A stretch of DNA of 64,000 nucleotides from Bretschneidera sinensis. Taxonomy: Eukaryota > Streptophyta > Magnoliopsida > Brassicales > Akaniaceae. The notes under the pieces are model-generated. The model was not told the DNA's origin and did not search any database. It saw only the letters and a list, made by a program, of their open reading frames with translations. The stretch covers positions 59,706,001 through 59,770,000 of the forward strand of contig CM043697.1 of the NCBI GenBank assembly GCA_023935145.1. The letters are read 5' to 3'. Shown piece after piece: positions 11,895 through 20,997 of the stretch. Made by a program: the position numbers and the translations under genes. Numbering within the stretch: the first letter of the stretch is position 1; each line of letters opens with the position of its first letter.

Positions 11895-12098
11895 GCTCTG
11901 ATACCATGTTGAAAATAAGAATTGAAATGAGTTTTTGTATGGCTGATCTAAATACAATTCAACAATCCTATATATAGATTTATGAATATCAAACCTAATA
12001 GGACTAAGAGACATCAACTAGATAAGATAGACATAAACTAAGACAGACTAATAAACCTACTAGGACACATAATAAGAAATCTAATTAGGACTCTCAAC
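11895..12098 (-). mobile_element. Lone 192-bp LTR with adjacent primer-binding site
   Basis: The segment 11907-12098 begins TGTTGA and ends TCAACA, the terminal inverted hexamer expected of an LTR. Immediately to its left, 11895-11906 is GCTCTGATACCA, the complement of TGGTATCAGAGC, the initiator-tRNA-Met primer-binding site used by plant copia elements. This fixes the orientation as minus strand and makes it the 5' LTR of an element whose body should extend leftwards. No gag-pol sequence or second LTR lies there, so the rest has been lost. The small size is typical of short-LTR copia elements or TRIM-like derivatives. Confidence 0.7.
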
Positions 12099-12119
12099 AG
12101 TTTGCATATAGGTTTCTTG

Positions 12120-13883
12120 GGTTAAAAACAAATATTGGCACCATTGAACCTAACACAAATGTTGAATCTAAGAATGTAGATTTCTTTGAAAACATTTTAC
12201 TTTAATAACTAGAACATATAAAGAAATGATGAATGCTCTAATAATTAGTTCAGAAGCACCTTTGAACTTGTGTGTGTGTAGGGGGGGGAGAGTTATTCTA
12301 TCTACTTGTTATATATATAATAGAATTCCTTACAAGAAATTTGAGAAGACACCATATGATTTATGGAGAGGTTATGTATTCAACCTTGCTTATTTAAAAT
12401 TATGGGCGTATCTAGCAAATGTGCTTATACTTGAACCTAAAAAGAGAAAACTGATCGTTTCGTTGATCACACGTGGATATTAATTTATAAAAACAAGTTA
12501 AGTGTGAGACTTAAAATCAATATTATGCCGCTAAAGTATATGATTATTTGGGCTTGGAGATCCATTAGTTGTATTGTGCCTATTTTTGGTAATTGCTAAA
12601 TTTATTTTATATATGTGCAATTTTAGTCTGTCGCAATTGTAGTCTACATCAGTACAATCTTATTTCAAGTCTACTGTTGTAATCTGTCACGATTGTAGTC
12701 TATAATGGTGCAATCTTATTTCGGTTTAATTGGTAAATTTATTTAATTGAAATTATTCGTTTTAATTTCTTGGTAATACATCAAATGAATATAAAGACAA
12801 ATTTTTTTAATGGTGACTTAGAAGAGAGAATTTATATGAAACAACCCAAATGGTATGTGGTTCATGGTAATGAGCATAAAGTTTGTAAGCTAATGAAATC
12901 TTTGTATGAATTAAATCAAGCTCCTAACAATGGCATGAAAAATTTGATAGTGTTTTGCTTGATAATGGTTATTTAATTAATGATTCAGATATATGCATAT
13001 ATAGCAAATTTGTACATTGCATTGGTCTGATAATTTGCTTGTATGCAGATGATATGCTCATTATGGGTACTGATCTAAAGGTTGCGAATGAGACTAAGAA
13101 ATTTTTAGCTTCAAATTTTGATATAAAAGATATGAGTGAAGTTGATGTAATTTTGGGTATTACAATTTTAAAAACTCTTAATGGCATCATGTTGTCACAA
13201 AACACTATGTTGAGAAAATGTTGAAAAGATTTGAACATTTTGATAGTAAACCAGTCTCTACACCGTATGACGCTTATTTAATTTTGAGAAAGATGTAGGA
13301 ATTAATGTTTCTCAACATGAATATGCTCAAATTATTGGTAGTCTTATGTACTTGATGAACAATACTCGTCTTGATATAGCTTATGAAGTGGGCATATTGA
13401 GTAGGTGGACTCATAATCCTAACAGTGATCATTTGACTGTCATCCATAGAGTACTTCAGTACTTAAGAGGGACTGGGGATCATGGTATATTGTATAGTGG
13501 ATTTCCTGTTGTTTTAGAGAGATACAACAATGCTAACTCGATCTCAGATTCATATGAGATGAAATCCACTAGTGATTATATCTTTGTACTTGGTGGAGGT
13601 GCAGTTTTATGAAAATCTTTCAAGCAAACTTGCACTGCTCGGTCTACAATGGAGTCCAAGTTTAGTGTCTTGGAAAAAGTAGTAGCAAAGGCTGAATGGC
13701 TTAGAAATCTCTTAGCAGATATCCCATTGCGGGAAAAACCATTGCCTTTAGTATCTATACACTGTGACTATTAGGCGGCAATTGTCAATGCCAAAAATAA
13801 AACTTATAATGGGAAGAATAAACACATAAGGCTGAGACACAACATTGTGAGACAGTTGGTAGAAAACGAGATGATATCCCTTC
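12120..13883 (+). pseudogene. Decayed Ty1/copia pol (integrase end, RT, RNase H)
   Basis: An old, internally deleted copia polyprotein. At 12290-12480 a frame reads the end of the integrase region (NRIPYKKFEKTPYDLWRG). From 12770 comes reverse transcriptase, with AFLNG-like FFNGDLEERIYMKQP, a SLYELNQAPN block, and CLYADDMLIMG near 13037, the catalytic YxDD motif. A frame change occurs near 12955. RNase H follows ([16 protein letters not shown], then STMESKFSVLEKVVAKAEW), with stops at 13610 and 13772. The frame is cut at 13883 by insertion of the Sirevirus-type element, and what looks like its C-terminal end resumes at 24075. It cannot make functional enzyme. No LTRs could be assigned to it with confidence. 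Confidence 0.88.
13879..13883. repeat. Target-site duplication CCTTC, left copy
   Basis: CCTTC precedes the TGTTGACC start of the LTR. The same five bases follow the right LTR at 24070-24074. Confidence 0.92.
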
Positions 13884-14190
13884 TGTTGACCCTCGCCCGT
13901 ATTTTAATGATGGCAAAACACAACTATTATTTAACTAACATGTTTAAACTAAGTTGTATTAAGGATCAAACACATTCAACCAAGGAACAAAGTGCAAAAA
14001 CTCGAACCAAATCAAGTATCAAGTGAAGACTGAAGATCTAGAATAGGTCTTAAGGTTTAGAACCAATGTAAGTCTCACTCATACATTGTATTAGCTTGTT
14101 CAATGGCTCAAACACAAAAAGTTTTTCTAAAACTATTATTTCTAAATGTTTTTGATGAAAAACAGAAGAAAAACTGGGTTGGAAGACAAC

Positions 14191-14455
14191 CCAGTCGACT
14201 GGGTACATATACCAGTCGACTGGTATATGGGTCAGAAGGTACGCAGTCGACCGGATGAATTAACCCAGTCGACTGGTACTTTGACCAGTAATTTCCCAGT
14301 CGACTGGATGAATCAACCCAGTCGACTGGTAAAATGGACAGAAAGTCCCCAGTCGACTGGGTGATATATACCAGTCGACTGGATACCCAGATGGTCTGAA
14401 AACGAGTATTTTTCAAGTGAACCCAGTCGATTGGTATCTCGACCCAGTCGACTGG
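14191..14455. repeat. Palindrome array CCAGTCGACTGG in 5' LTR
   Basis: Perfect 12-bp palindromes start at 14191, 14212, 14265, 14296, 14318, 14349, 14371 and 14444. One-mismatch copies start at 14243 and 14423. Each carries a central CpG inside GTCGAC. Spacing is irregular (21-53 bp), and the bases around the core are often CCCAGTCGACTGGTA. It lies 96-360 bp upstream of the TATA box, where U3 enhancers are expected. Confidence 0.97.
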
Positions 14456-14550
14456 TAATTCAAAAATATGACCGTTGGACTCCAAATCTGAACGTTTTAA
14501 AGTAAATCTTTTTCAAATTAAAGTCCAAAACGGCCATATTAATTGATTGC

Positions 14551-14558
14551 TATATAAA
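14551..14558 (+). promoter_or_regulatory. TATA box of the 5' LTR
   Basis: TATATAAA followed by CCCATTCAG, preserved in the 3' LTR at 23488-23495. Transcription would start about 25-35 bp downstream, marking the U3/R boundary. Inferred from position and sequence. Confidence 0.7.
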
Positions 14559-15134
14559 CCCATTCAGTAAAGCATTCAAGAACAAGCAGCACATATTCTA
14601 AAAGAGTTGATCTCATATAATCAAGTTTTTATACTCTTGAAACACAAAAAGCTTTGAAATAATCTTGTTGAGCCATTTCTTCAAGCTTTACTTTGAAAGA
14701 GAGACATTTCTGTTGTAATAAGCTTTCATTTGCTGTCTCTCTACCTTTTACTTTACACCATCTTTGTAAAGGGATTACTTCCGAGAGGAAGGGGAAACTT
14801 CCGAAAGGAAGAGGATTTTTCGGTTTAAGCAATTCTTGTAAATTGCTTGTGTACGGTTTGTGCAACACCCGACTAAGTTGTGCGACTAAGTTTTCTTAGT
14901 GGATTACTTCAAAGAGTTCCTTGAAGAGAGTGGACGTAGGGTCGGAACGAATCCGATATTGTCGAACCACTATAACTGTGTTTGCATCCTCTTTCCTTAA
15001 ACTCTTTATTTACAGCTTATTACTTGTATTAATTATTTGTTGCTTATCAGTTTTTATAAACTTGTATAAATTCCGCAAAAGTTTTTAAAAACCCAATTCA
15101 CCCCCCCTCTTGGGTTGAAACCTCGAGCTACAAT

Positions 15135-15146
15135 TGGTATCAGAGC
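15135..15146 (+). other. Primer-binding site (initiator tRNA-Met)
   Basis: TGGTATCAGAGC, complementary to the 3' end of plant initiator tRNA-Met, lies two bases after the end of the 5' LTR. This is the standard minus-strand primer site of plant copia elements. Confidence 0.95.
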
Positions 15147-15187
15147 TTCGTTCTCTTTATTAGGCTTAAATTCCTAGAATTGATCCA

Positions 15188-16333
15188 ATGGCAGCAAATA
15201 GCTACTCTGAGGGACACTCTTATACTAGACCACCATTGTTCAATGGCTCAAATTATAACTATTGCAAAAATAGAATGAAAATCTTCGTCGAAGGACAAGA
15301 TTACAATCTATGGAGAATTATAGAAGAGGGACCTAAAATTCCCTCAAAAGAAATAGTTATTGGAGAGACTCTTCATACAATGCCTAAACTCAAAACTGAG
15401 TTTACTGACGAGGATTGTAGAACGATGTCTCTCAATAGCAGAGCAACAAGCATGCTACATTGTGCATTAGATATTTCTGAATATAACAAAATATCTGCAT
15501 GTGTTTCTGCTAAAGAAATATGGGATAAATTGCAAGTCACATATGAAGGAACAAGTGAAGTAAAAAAGTCTAAAATTTACATGCTAATTTCTGAGTATGA
15601 ATCTTTTAAGATGTCTTCTAACGAAACCATTTCCGAAATGCACTCACGATTCACTACTATTATAAATGGTTTAAAATTGCTTGGCAAGAATATTGAGGAA
15701 GTTGAACTAACCAGAAAAATCTTAAGATCTCTGCCACCAGAATGGAAACCAAAGAGGCCAGCCATTCAGGAGGCCAAAAATCTTGACAAGCTTGATGTTG
15801 AGACGCTGCTTGGGTCATTATTGACATACGAGATGGAAGAAATGACTCCCATCGTCAATGATGATGAGAAGAAGAAAAAGCAAATTGCTCTCAAAGCTTC
15901 TACGAGCAACAAAGAAAAGGAATTAGAACAAGAAGCAGAGAGCAGTGAAGAGGATGGTGAAATGGCTTTAATCACCAGACGATTCCATAGGTTCTTGAAA
16001 AAAAGCAAGAAACCTTACTCAAAGGATCCCACCTCAAAAAGGGAACCACTTATGTGCTATGGCTGCAAGAAGCCAGGACATATAAAAGCTGACTGTCCGG
16101 TTTCAAGCAAACCATACAAGGGCTTCAAGAAGAAAGCTATGGTAGCAACTACCTGGAGCGATGACGAAGAAGATGAGTCATCAGACAAAGAAATCGGATA
16201 CGAAGAAATTGCCAACCTTTGTTTGATGGCAATCGATGATGAAAGTGAGGTAACATCTTCTCCCTCTTCAAAAAATAATATTGTTACTAGTAGTGAAGAA
16301 CTGCTAGAAGTCATAAATGAAATGCATGAATAA
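15188..16333 (+). pseudogene. gag: Gag, N-terminal part (copia, UBN2 type, CCHC zinc knuckle)
   Basis: The first 381 codons of the capsid/nucleocapsid gene. The start follows the primer-binding site by about 40 bp, as is usual. The N-terminus (RPPLFNGSNYNYCKNRMKIF) and the central helical region are the plant copia gag domain. A CX2CX4HX4C zinc knuckle lies at residues 290-303 (CYGCKKPGHIKADC). An acidic tail follows. The frame stops at TAA 16331-16333, but the same frame continues openly for about 68 more codons as a Lys/Glu/Ser-rich coiled coil, so the stop looks like a nonsense mutation rather than the natural end. A frame change then follows at the A8 run at 16538-16545. The product would bind RNA and form virus-like particles. 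Confidence 0.88.
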
Positions 16334-17208
16334 TTAAAGAAATTTGATTCTAGAAATTCTGTTCTTAAGAAAGAAGTATCATCTCTTTCTAAAGAAATGA
16401 TAGTTCTTAGAGAAGAAAAAGAAAAATTATCATCTTTACTGTATAATTCGTCTCAAGATTTTCTTAAAGATGAAAATGAGAATTTGAAAAATAAAATTTC
16501 TGAATTAAACAGCATTATATCTAGACTTATGCTTGGTAAAAAAAACTTGATGAAGTGCATTCTTCCCAAAGATTAAGTGGAGGAAAATCTAGTGTAGGAT
16601 ATTCTCCATTGGGAAAACAAAAAACAAAAGAGAGCTTATTCATGAAAGCCTCTTGTGTAGATGGAGCTTCTACTTCAAAAGCTCCTAGCATTGTTAAAAG
16701 CACTCCCTCGATAAATGCTAGGAAGTCTAGAAACTTAAATGATCATACTAAATTGAAGCATTCTAAAAATACTCATGCTTATATGTATGCTCATTCTAGA
16801 AATGCTAATACACATCCTAGAAATCATTATCATGCTCATTCTAGGAACAATGTGTATAATCAAAGAATGCATTCTGCTCATCTTCATCCTAGGAATTATC
16901 ATCATAGGTATCCTAGAATGCATCATCATACTCTTTATATAAATGACATGAATTTTCATACTCCTTACCATAGAAACATGTATCCTAGGAACTATTATCC
17001 TAAGGTTTATAGGAATTCACATGTAAGACATCCTAGAAATTTCTATGACTATCATGCTAGGACTATGCATCATCAACTTGTTCATAGAGCACCTCATATT
17101 AAGAAAGTATGGGTCCCAAAAGGAACCGTATTTTCCAGGACTAACCCCAAAGGCCCCAAGAAATTTTGGGTACCTAAAAGTGCTATCGTATATCCTTGTG
17201 TGATGTAG
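16334..17208 (+). pseudogene. Gag continuation: coiled coil, then His/Arg/Asn-rich region
   Basis: From 16334 to about 16538 the gag frame reads a coiled coil (KEVSSLSKEM, then LKDENENLKNKISELNS). After the A8 run the reading continues in another frame from about 16543 to the TAG at 17206-17208. That second part (16555-17205) is strikingly rich in His, Arg, Asn and Tyr, with repeated HPRN and HSRN units. It ends with two WVPK motifs separated by a TNPKGPKK phrase, which as I recall is a conserved spacer just before protease in Sirevirus-type elements. The TAG at 17206 separates it from protease in the same frame. In a functional copy this region would belong to the gag-pol precursor. Confidence 0.75.
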
Positions 17209-20200
17209 ATTTGTCTTCACACCAAAGAGAAAGGTAACTGTTGGTACCTTGATAGCGGTTGCTCGAAGCATATGACCGGTGATAAAAGCGTATTCAATGA
17301 GCTAACTCTAAGAGATGGTGGACTTGTGACCATTGGAGACAATACTAAAATAAAGATCATCGGGCATGGAAAAGTCGGTAATGATTTCTCAACCTTAGAT
17401 AATGTTTTGCTAGTACAAGGCCTTAAGCCAAATTTACTTAGCATTAGTCAATTATGTGACAAAGGATATAAAGTCACATTTGAGACCTCTCATTGTCTAG
17501 TTATAGACATCAAGAACAACAAGATCAAATTCATTGGCCATAGACATGAAGATGTCTATATAATTGATTTGAAATCTTTGCATTCCGTTAATGAAAAATG
17601 TTTTCCTGCCTTTAGTGAAAATCAATGGCTATGGCATAGAAGGCTTGGTCATGTAAACATGAACTTGCTAAAAATTGTTTCAAGAAAAGATTTAGTTATT
17701 GGACTTCCTAAAATCAATTTTGAGAAAGACAAAATTTGCAATGCTTGTCAAATGGGAAAACAATCTAGGATATCCTTTAAAGCAAAAAATGTAGTCTCAA
17801 CTACTAGACCTTTGGAACTTTTGCATATGGACTTATTTGGTCCAATTAGTACCATTAGTCTAGGTGGCCATCAATATGCTCTTGTTATTGTTGATGACTA
17901 TTCAAGATATACCTTTGTTATTTTTATTGCTTATAAGGATGAAGCTTTCAAAGGATTTGAAAAGTTTTGCAAAAAGGTACAAAATGAAAAAGGAATTTGT
18001 ATTTCAAGCATAAGAAGTGATCATGGCAAAGAATTTGAAAATCAAAGCTTTTCAAAATTTTGTGATGAAAATGGAATTAATCACAACTTTTCAGCTCCTA
18101 GAACTCCTCAACAAAATGGAGTTGTTGAGAGGAAAAATAGAGTTCTAGAAGAATTTTCAAGAACAATGCTTTGTGAAAATAAATTACCAAAATATTTTTG
18201 GGCTGAAGCCGTGAATACTTCTTGCTATATTTTAAACAGAATTTTGATAAGGCCCTTGCTTGATAAAACACCATATAAACTATGGAAAGGGAGAAAGCCC
18301 AATATTTCCTATTTTCGTGCCTTTGGTAGTAAGTGCTTCATCTTAAATAACAATAAAACTAACTTGGGTAAATTTGATTCCAAGACCGATGAAGGGATAT
18401 TTTTAGGATATTCAACTACTAGAAAGGCTTATAGAGTTTTCAATAAGAGAACTCTAGTAGTAGAAGAATCTGTGCATGTAACTATTGATGAATCTAACCC
18501 AATGAGTAGTGGAGAAGTTTCCTTTAAAGATGATGCAGATTTTATTCCAAGAATGGAAACTCCTACTCCCATTGTTGACCCAAAAGTGAGTTCTTCTCAA
18601 ACAAACGAAGGGATGGCAACTCCAAATTTGGACCAACCATCCTCAAGTCATCATCCAATTGATCAAGTAATTGGTGATCCTTCACAAGGGGTAAGAACTC
18701 GCTCTTCCATTAAAAATATTTGCAATTTTGTAGCTTATTTGTCTCAAGTAGAACCTAAGACATTTATAGAAGCTGAAAAAGATAATGATTGGATAATTGC
18801 AATGCAGGAAGAGATAAATCAATTTGAGAGAAACAATGTTTGGGAACTAGTTCCAAGACCTAAAGATCATTCAATTATTGGAACTAAATGGGTATATAGA
18901 AATAAAATGGATGAAAATGGTATAGTAACTAGAAATAAGGCTAGACTAGTTGCTAAGGGATATAACCAAGAGGAAGGAATAGATTTTGATGAAACCTATG
19001 CTCCCGTAGCTAGATTAGAAGCTATTCGAATGTTATTAGCCTTTGCTTGCTTTAATAAATTCAAGCTATTTCAAATGGATGTGAAAAGTGCCTTTTTAAA
19101 TGGCTTTATAGAAGAAGAGGTTTATGTTGAACAACCTCTTGGATTTGAAAATCTAAGTCTTCCAAATCAAGTCTATAAACTTTCTAAAGCTCTATATGGG
19201 TTGAAGCAAGCTCCAAGGGCATGGTATGAAAGACTAAGTAAATTTTTGATTGATAAAGATTTTGTAAGAGGTAGAATAGATACAACTCTCTTCACAAAAA
19301 CTCACAAAAATGACACTTTGATAGTTCAAATATATGTTGATGATATTATATTTGGTGCTACTAATGAATCTATGTGTCAAGAGTTTGCAAAGTGCATGCA
19401 AGGTGAATTTGAAATGAGTATGATGGGAGAACTTACCTACTTCCTTGGACTGCAAATCAAGCAACTAAAAGGAGGTATCTTCATCAATCAACAAAATTAC
19501 ATCAAAGATCTACTAAAGAGGTTCGGGATGGAAAGCTCAAAGCCAATTGAAACGCCTATGAGTACAACCACCAAACTTGATCTTGATGAAGGAGGTAAAA
19601 CTGTAGATTCTAAATATTATAGAAGCATGATAGGTGCTTTACTGTACTTGACTGCAAGTAGACTTGATATAATGTTCAGTGTATGCATGTGTGCTAGATT
19701 TCAATCTAATCCTAAGGAATCACATGTAGTTGCAGTAAAAAGAATCCTTAGATATCTACAAGGGACCCAGACCATAGGATTATGGTATTCTAGAGAATCA
19801 TCTTTTGAGCTAGTAGGATATTCGGATGCTGATTTTGCTGGATGTAGGTTAGATAGAAAAAGCACAAGTGGAACATGCCAATTCTTAGGTGCTATGTTAA
19901 CTTCTTGGTTCTCCAAGAAACAGAATTCAGTTGCACTATCAACCGCTGAGGCGGAATATGTAGCAGCTGGCAGTTGTTGTGCCCAAGTACTATGGATGAA
20001 ACAACAACTAGAAGACTATGGCATGACTCTCAAAAATATTCCTATATTTTGTGATAATACTAGTGCCATCAACCTAACCAAAAATCCTATTCAGCACTCT
20101 AGAACCAAGCATATAGAGATTAGACATCATTTCCTAAGAGATCATGCTCAAAAAGGTGATATAAGATTAGAATTTATACCTTTAGAAGATCAAATAGCTG

Positions 20201-20289
20201 ATATTCTTACAAAACCCTTAAGTGAAGCTAGTTTTTGTAATATTAGAATGTTGATGGGATTGCTTGATTTTGATAAACTGAATGTTTGA
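17209..20289 (+). CDS. pol: Copia pol: protease, integrase, reverse transcriptase, RNase H
   Basis: A long open frame, with the first ATG at 17272 (1005 codons from there). The protease active site DSGCSKH (17251) lies before that ATG, so pol was probably translated as part of a gag-pol precursor that the TAG at 17206 now interrupts. Domains, numbered from 17272: GAG-pre-integrase HHCC (WLWHRRLGHVN to CNACQMGK); integrase with catalytic D187, D250 and E286, spaced DD35E; RT with QMDVKSAFLNG and the catalytic YVDD at 688-691; RNase H with SDADFAG near 851 and ALSTAEAEYVAA. It ends after DILTKPLSEASF, the usual end of copia RNase H. The frame itself is intact. It copies and inserts the element's DNA. 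Confidence 0.93.
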   Translation: MCLHTKEKGNCWYLDSGCSKHMTGDKSVFNELTLRDGGLVTIGDNTKIKIIGHGKVGNDFSTLDNVLLVQGLKPNLLSISQLCDKGYKVTFETSHCLVIDIKNNKIKFIGHRHEDVYIIDLKSLHSVNEKCFPAFSENQWLWHRRLGHVNMNLLKIVSRKDLVIGLPKINFEKDKICNACQMGKQSRISFKAKNVVSTTRPLELLHMDLFGPISTISLGGHQYALVIVDDYSRYTFVIFIAYKDEAFKGFEKFCKKVQNEKGICISSIRSDHGKEFENQSFSKFCDENGINHNFSAPRTPQQNGVVERKNRVLEEFSRTMLCENKLPKYFWAEAVNTSCYILNRILIRPLLDKTPYKLWKGRKPNISYFRAFGSKCFILNNNKTNLGKFDSKTDEGIFLGYSTTRKAYRVFNKRTLVVEESVHVTIDESNPMSSGEVSFKDDADFIPRMETPTPIVDPKVSSSQTNEGMATPNLDQPSSSHHPIDQVIGDPSQGVRTRSSIKNICNFVAYLSQVEPKTFIEAEKDNDWIIAMQEEINQFERNNVWELVPRPKDHSIIGTKWVYRNKMDENGIVTRNKARLVAKGYNQEEGIDFDETYAPVARLEAIRMLLAFACFNKFKLFQMDVKSAFLNGFIEEEVYVEQPLGFENLSLPNQVYKLSKALYGLKQAPRAWYERLSKFLIDKDFVRGRIDTTLFTKTHKNDTLIVQIYVDDIIFGATNESMCQEFAKCMQGEFEMSMMGELTYFLGLQIKQLKGGIFINQQNYIKDLLKRFGMESSKPIETPMSTTTKLDLDEGGKTVDSKYYRSMIGALLYLTASRLDIMFSVCMCARFQSNPKESHVVAVKRILRYLQGTQTIGLWYSRESSFELVGYSDADFAGCRLDRKSTSGTCQFLGAMLTSWFSKKQNSVALSTAEAEYVAAGSCCAQVLWMKQQLEDYGMTLKNIPIFCDNTSAINLTKNPIQHSRTKHIEIRHHFLRDHAQKGDIRLEFIPLEDQIADILTKPLSEASFCNIRMLMGLLDFDKLNV

Positions 20290-20419
20290 TTGCATCTCAT
20301 TTCATCATTTGCAAGTTTGACATTGAGTGATAGAGTATTAATCCATGTTTAATTATTCCCTTCACTCAAAAATGTCATAGATAAACAAAATCGTGCTAAA
20401 AAAATTCAGAACTGGAAAT

Positions 20420-20770
20420 TTTACTCAGGATCCAATCGACTGGTAAATGTGCTCCAGTCGACTGGTAAGTCTCTACCTGTTTTTTCAGTCGACTGGTAAT
20501 TTTGATCCAGTAGACTGGTAACTCTCTGTCAAAACTTCCAAACGACTGGTAAGTCTTCTCCAGTCGTCTATAAGATCAAATCCTGTTTGGAGCCAATTTT
20601 TTTAATACCCCTTGTCCTCCAGTCGACAGGTAAAGATAGCCCAGTCGACTGGTAACTCACTGTCAGTTTACCCAGTCGACTAGTACGTTTACCCAGTCGA
20701 CTGGTAAAGAAACTGTTCATCTTTTCAAAGGGACCCAGTCGACTGGTATATCGACCCCAGTCGACTGGTA
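20420..20770. repeat. Second palindrome array between pol and the accessory ORF
   Basis: Twelve copies of the LTR palindrome or close variants. Perfect CCAGTCGACTGG starts at 20454, 20641, 20693, 20735 and 20757. Variants start at 20432, 20485, 20507, 20538, 20570, 20619 and 20672. Copies are more degenerate than in the LTRs, and several are again followed by TA. The same motif is thus amplified at a second, non-LTR place in the element. Confidence 0.95.
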
Positions 20771-20997
20771 TCGCGATTCTATAAAAGGGACTGTTCATTT
20801 TCGCCATTTTTACGCCATTTTCAAAGAGCCCAAGCTTTCTCTCTGTAGAAAAATTCATCATATTGATCCAAAAACCATCCAAATCCCTTCTAAACACACC
20901 GATCTACACATTCCTAAAGAGATTTTTAACTTTCTACGGTTAAAATCTCTCATTTTTACCAAAATCTTTTTTTCAAAAAACTCCAGATTTCTCCAAA

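Larger units (their letters stand above)
13884..15132 (+). repeat. 5' LTR of the Sirevirus-type element
   Basis: Begins TGTTGACCCTCGCCC and ends GAGCTACA. Its U3 part contains ten copies of the palindrome CCAGTCGACTGG (eight perfect, two with one mismatch) between 14191 and 14455. A TATA box follows at 14551. The LTR is 105 bp longer than its partner at 22926-24069, which is fully explained by a palindrome-to-palindrome deletion in the partner. Small ORFs read across the array (repeated SRLV or VDWV peptides) are artefacts of the repeat. Confidence 0.95.

Noticed and set aside
14191..14455. CRISPR-like array of short repeats with spacers
   Set aside because: Plant nuclear DNA, 12-bp palindromic units, irregular 9-41 bp spacers, no cas genes, and the array is part of an LTR duplicated at both ends of a retrotransposon.
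14108..14485. ORFs on both strands in the LTRs with repeated SRLV, VDWV and STG peptides (also 23150-23442 and 20568-20897)
   Set aside because: The repeated peptides come from the palindrome read in three frames. They lie in LTR U3 or untranslated sequence and look the same on both strands.
15135..15146. tRNA gene (TGGTATCAGAGC match)
   Set aside because: Only the 12-nt 3'-end complement is present, next to an LTR. It is a primer-binding site, and no cloverleaf surrounds it.
20290..20997. Stop-codon readthrough from pol into the accessory ORF, as described for SIRE1
   Set aside because: The two frames are in register, but several further stops follow within the 700-bp spacer, so simple readthrough could not join them in this copy.
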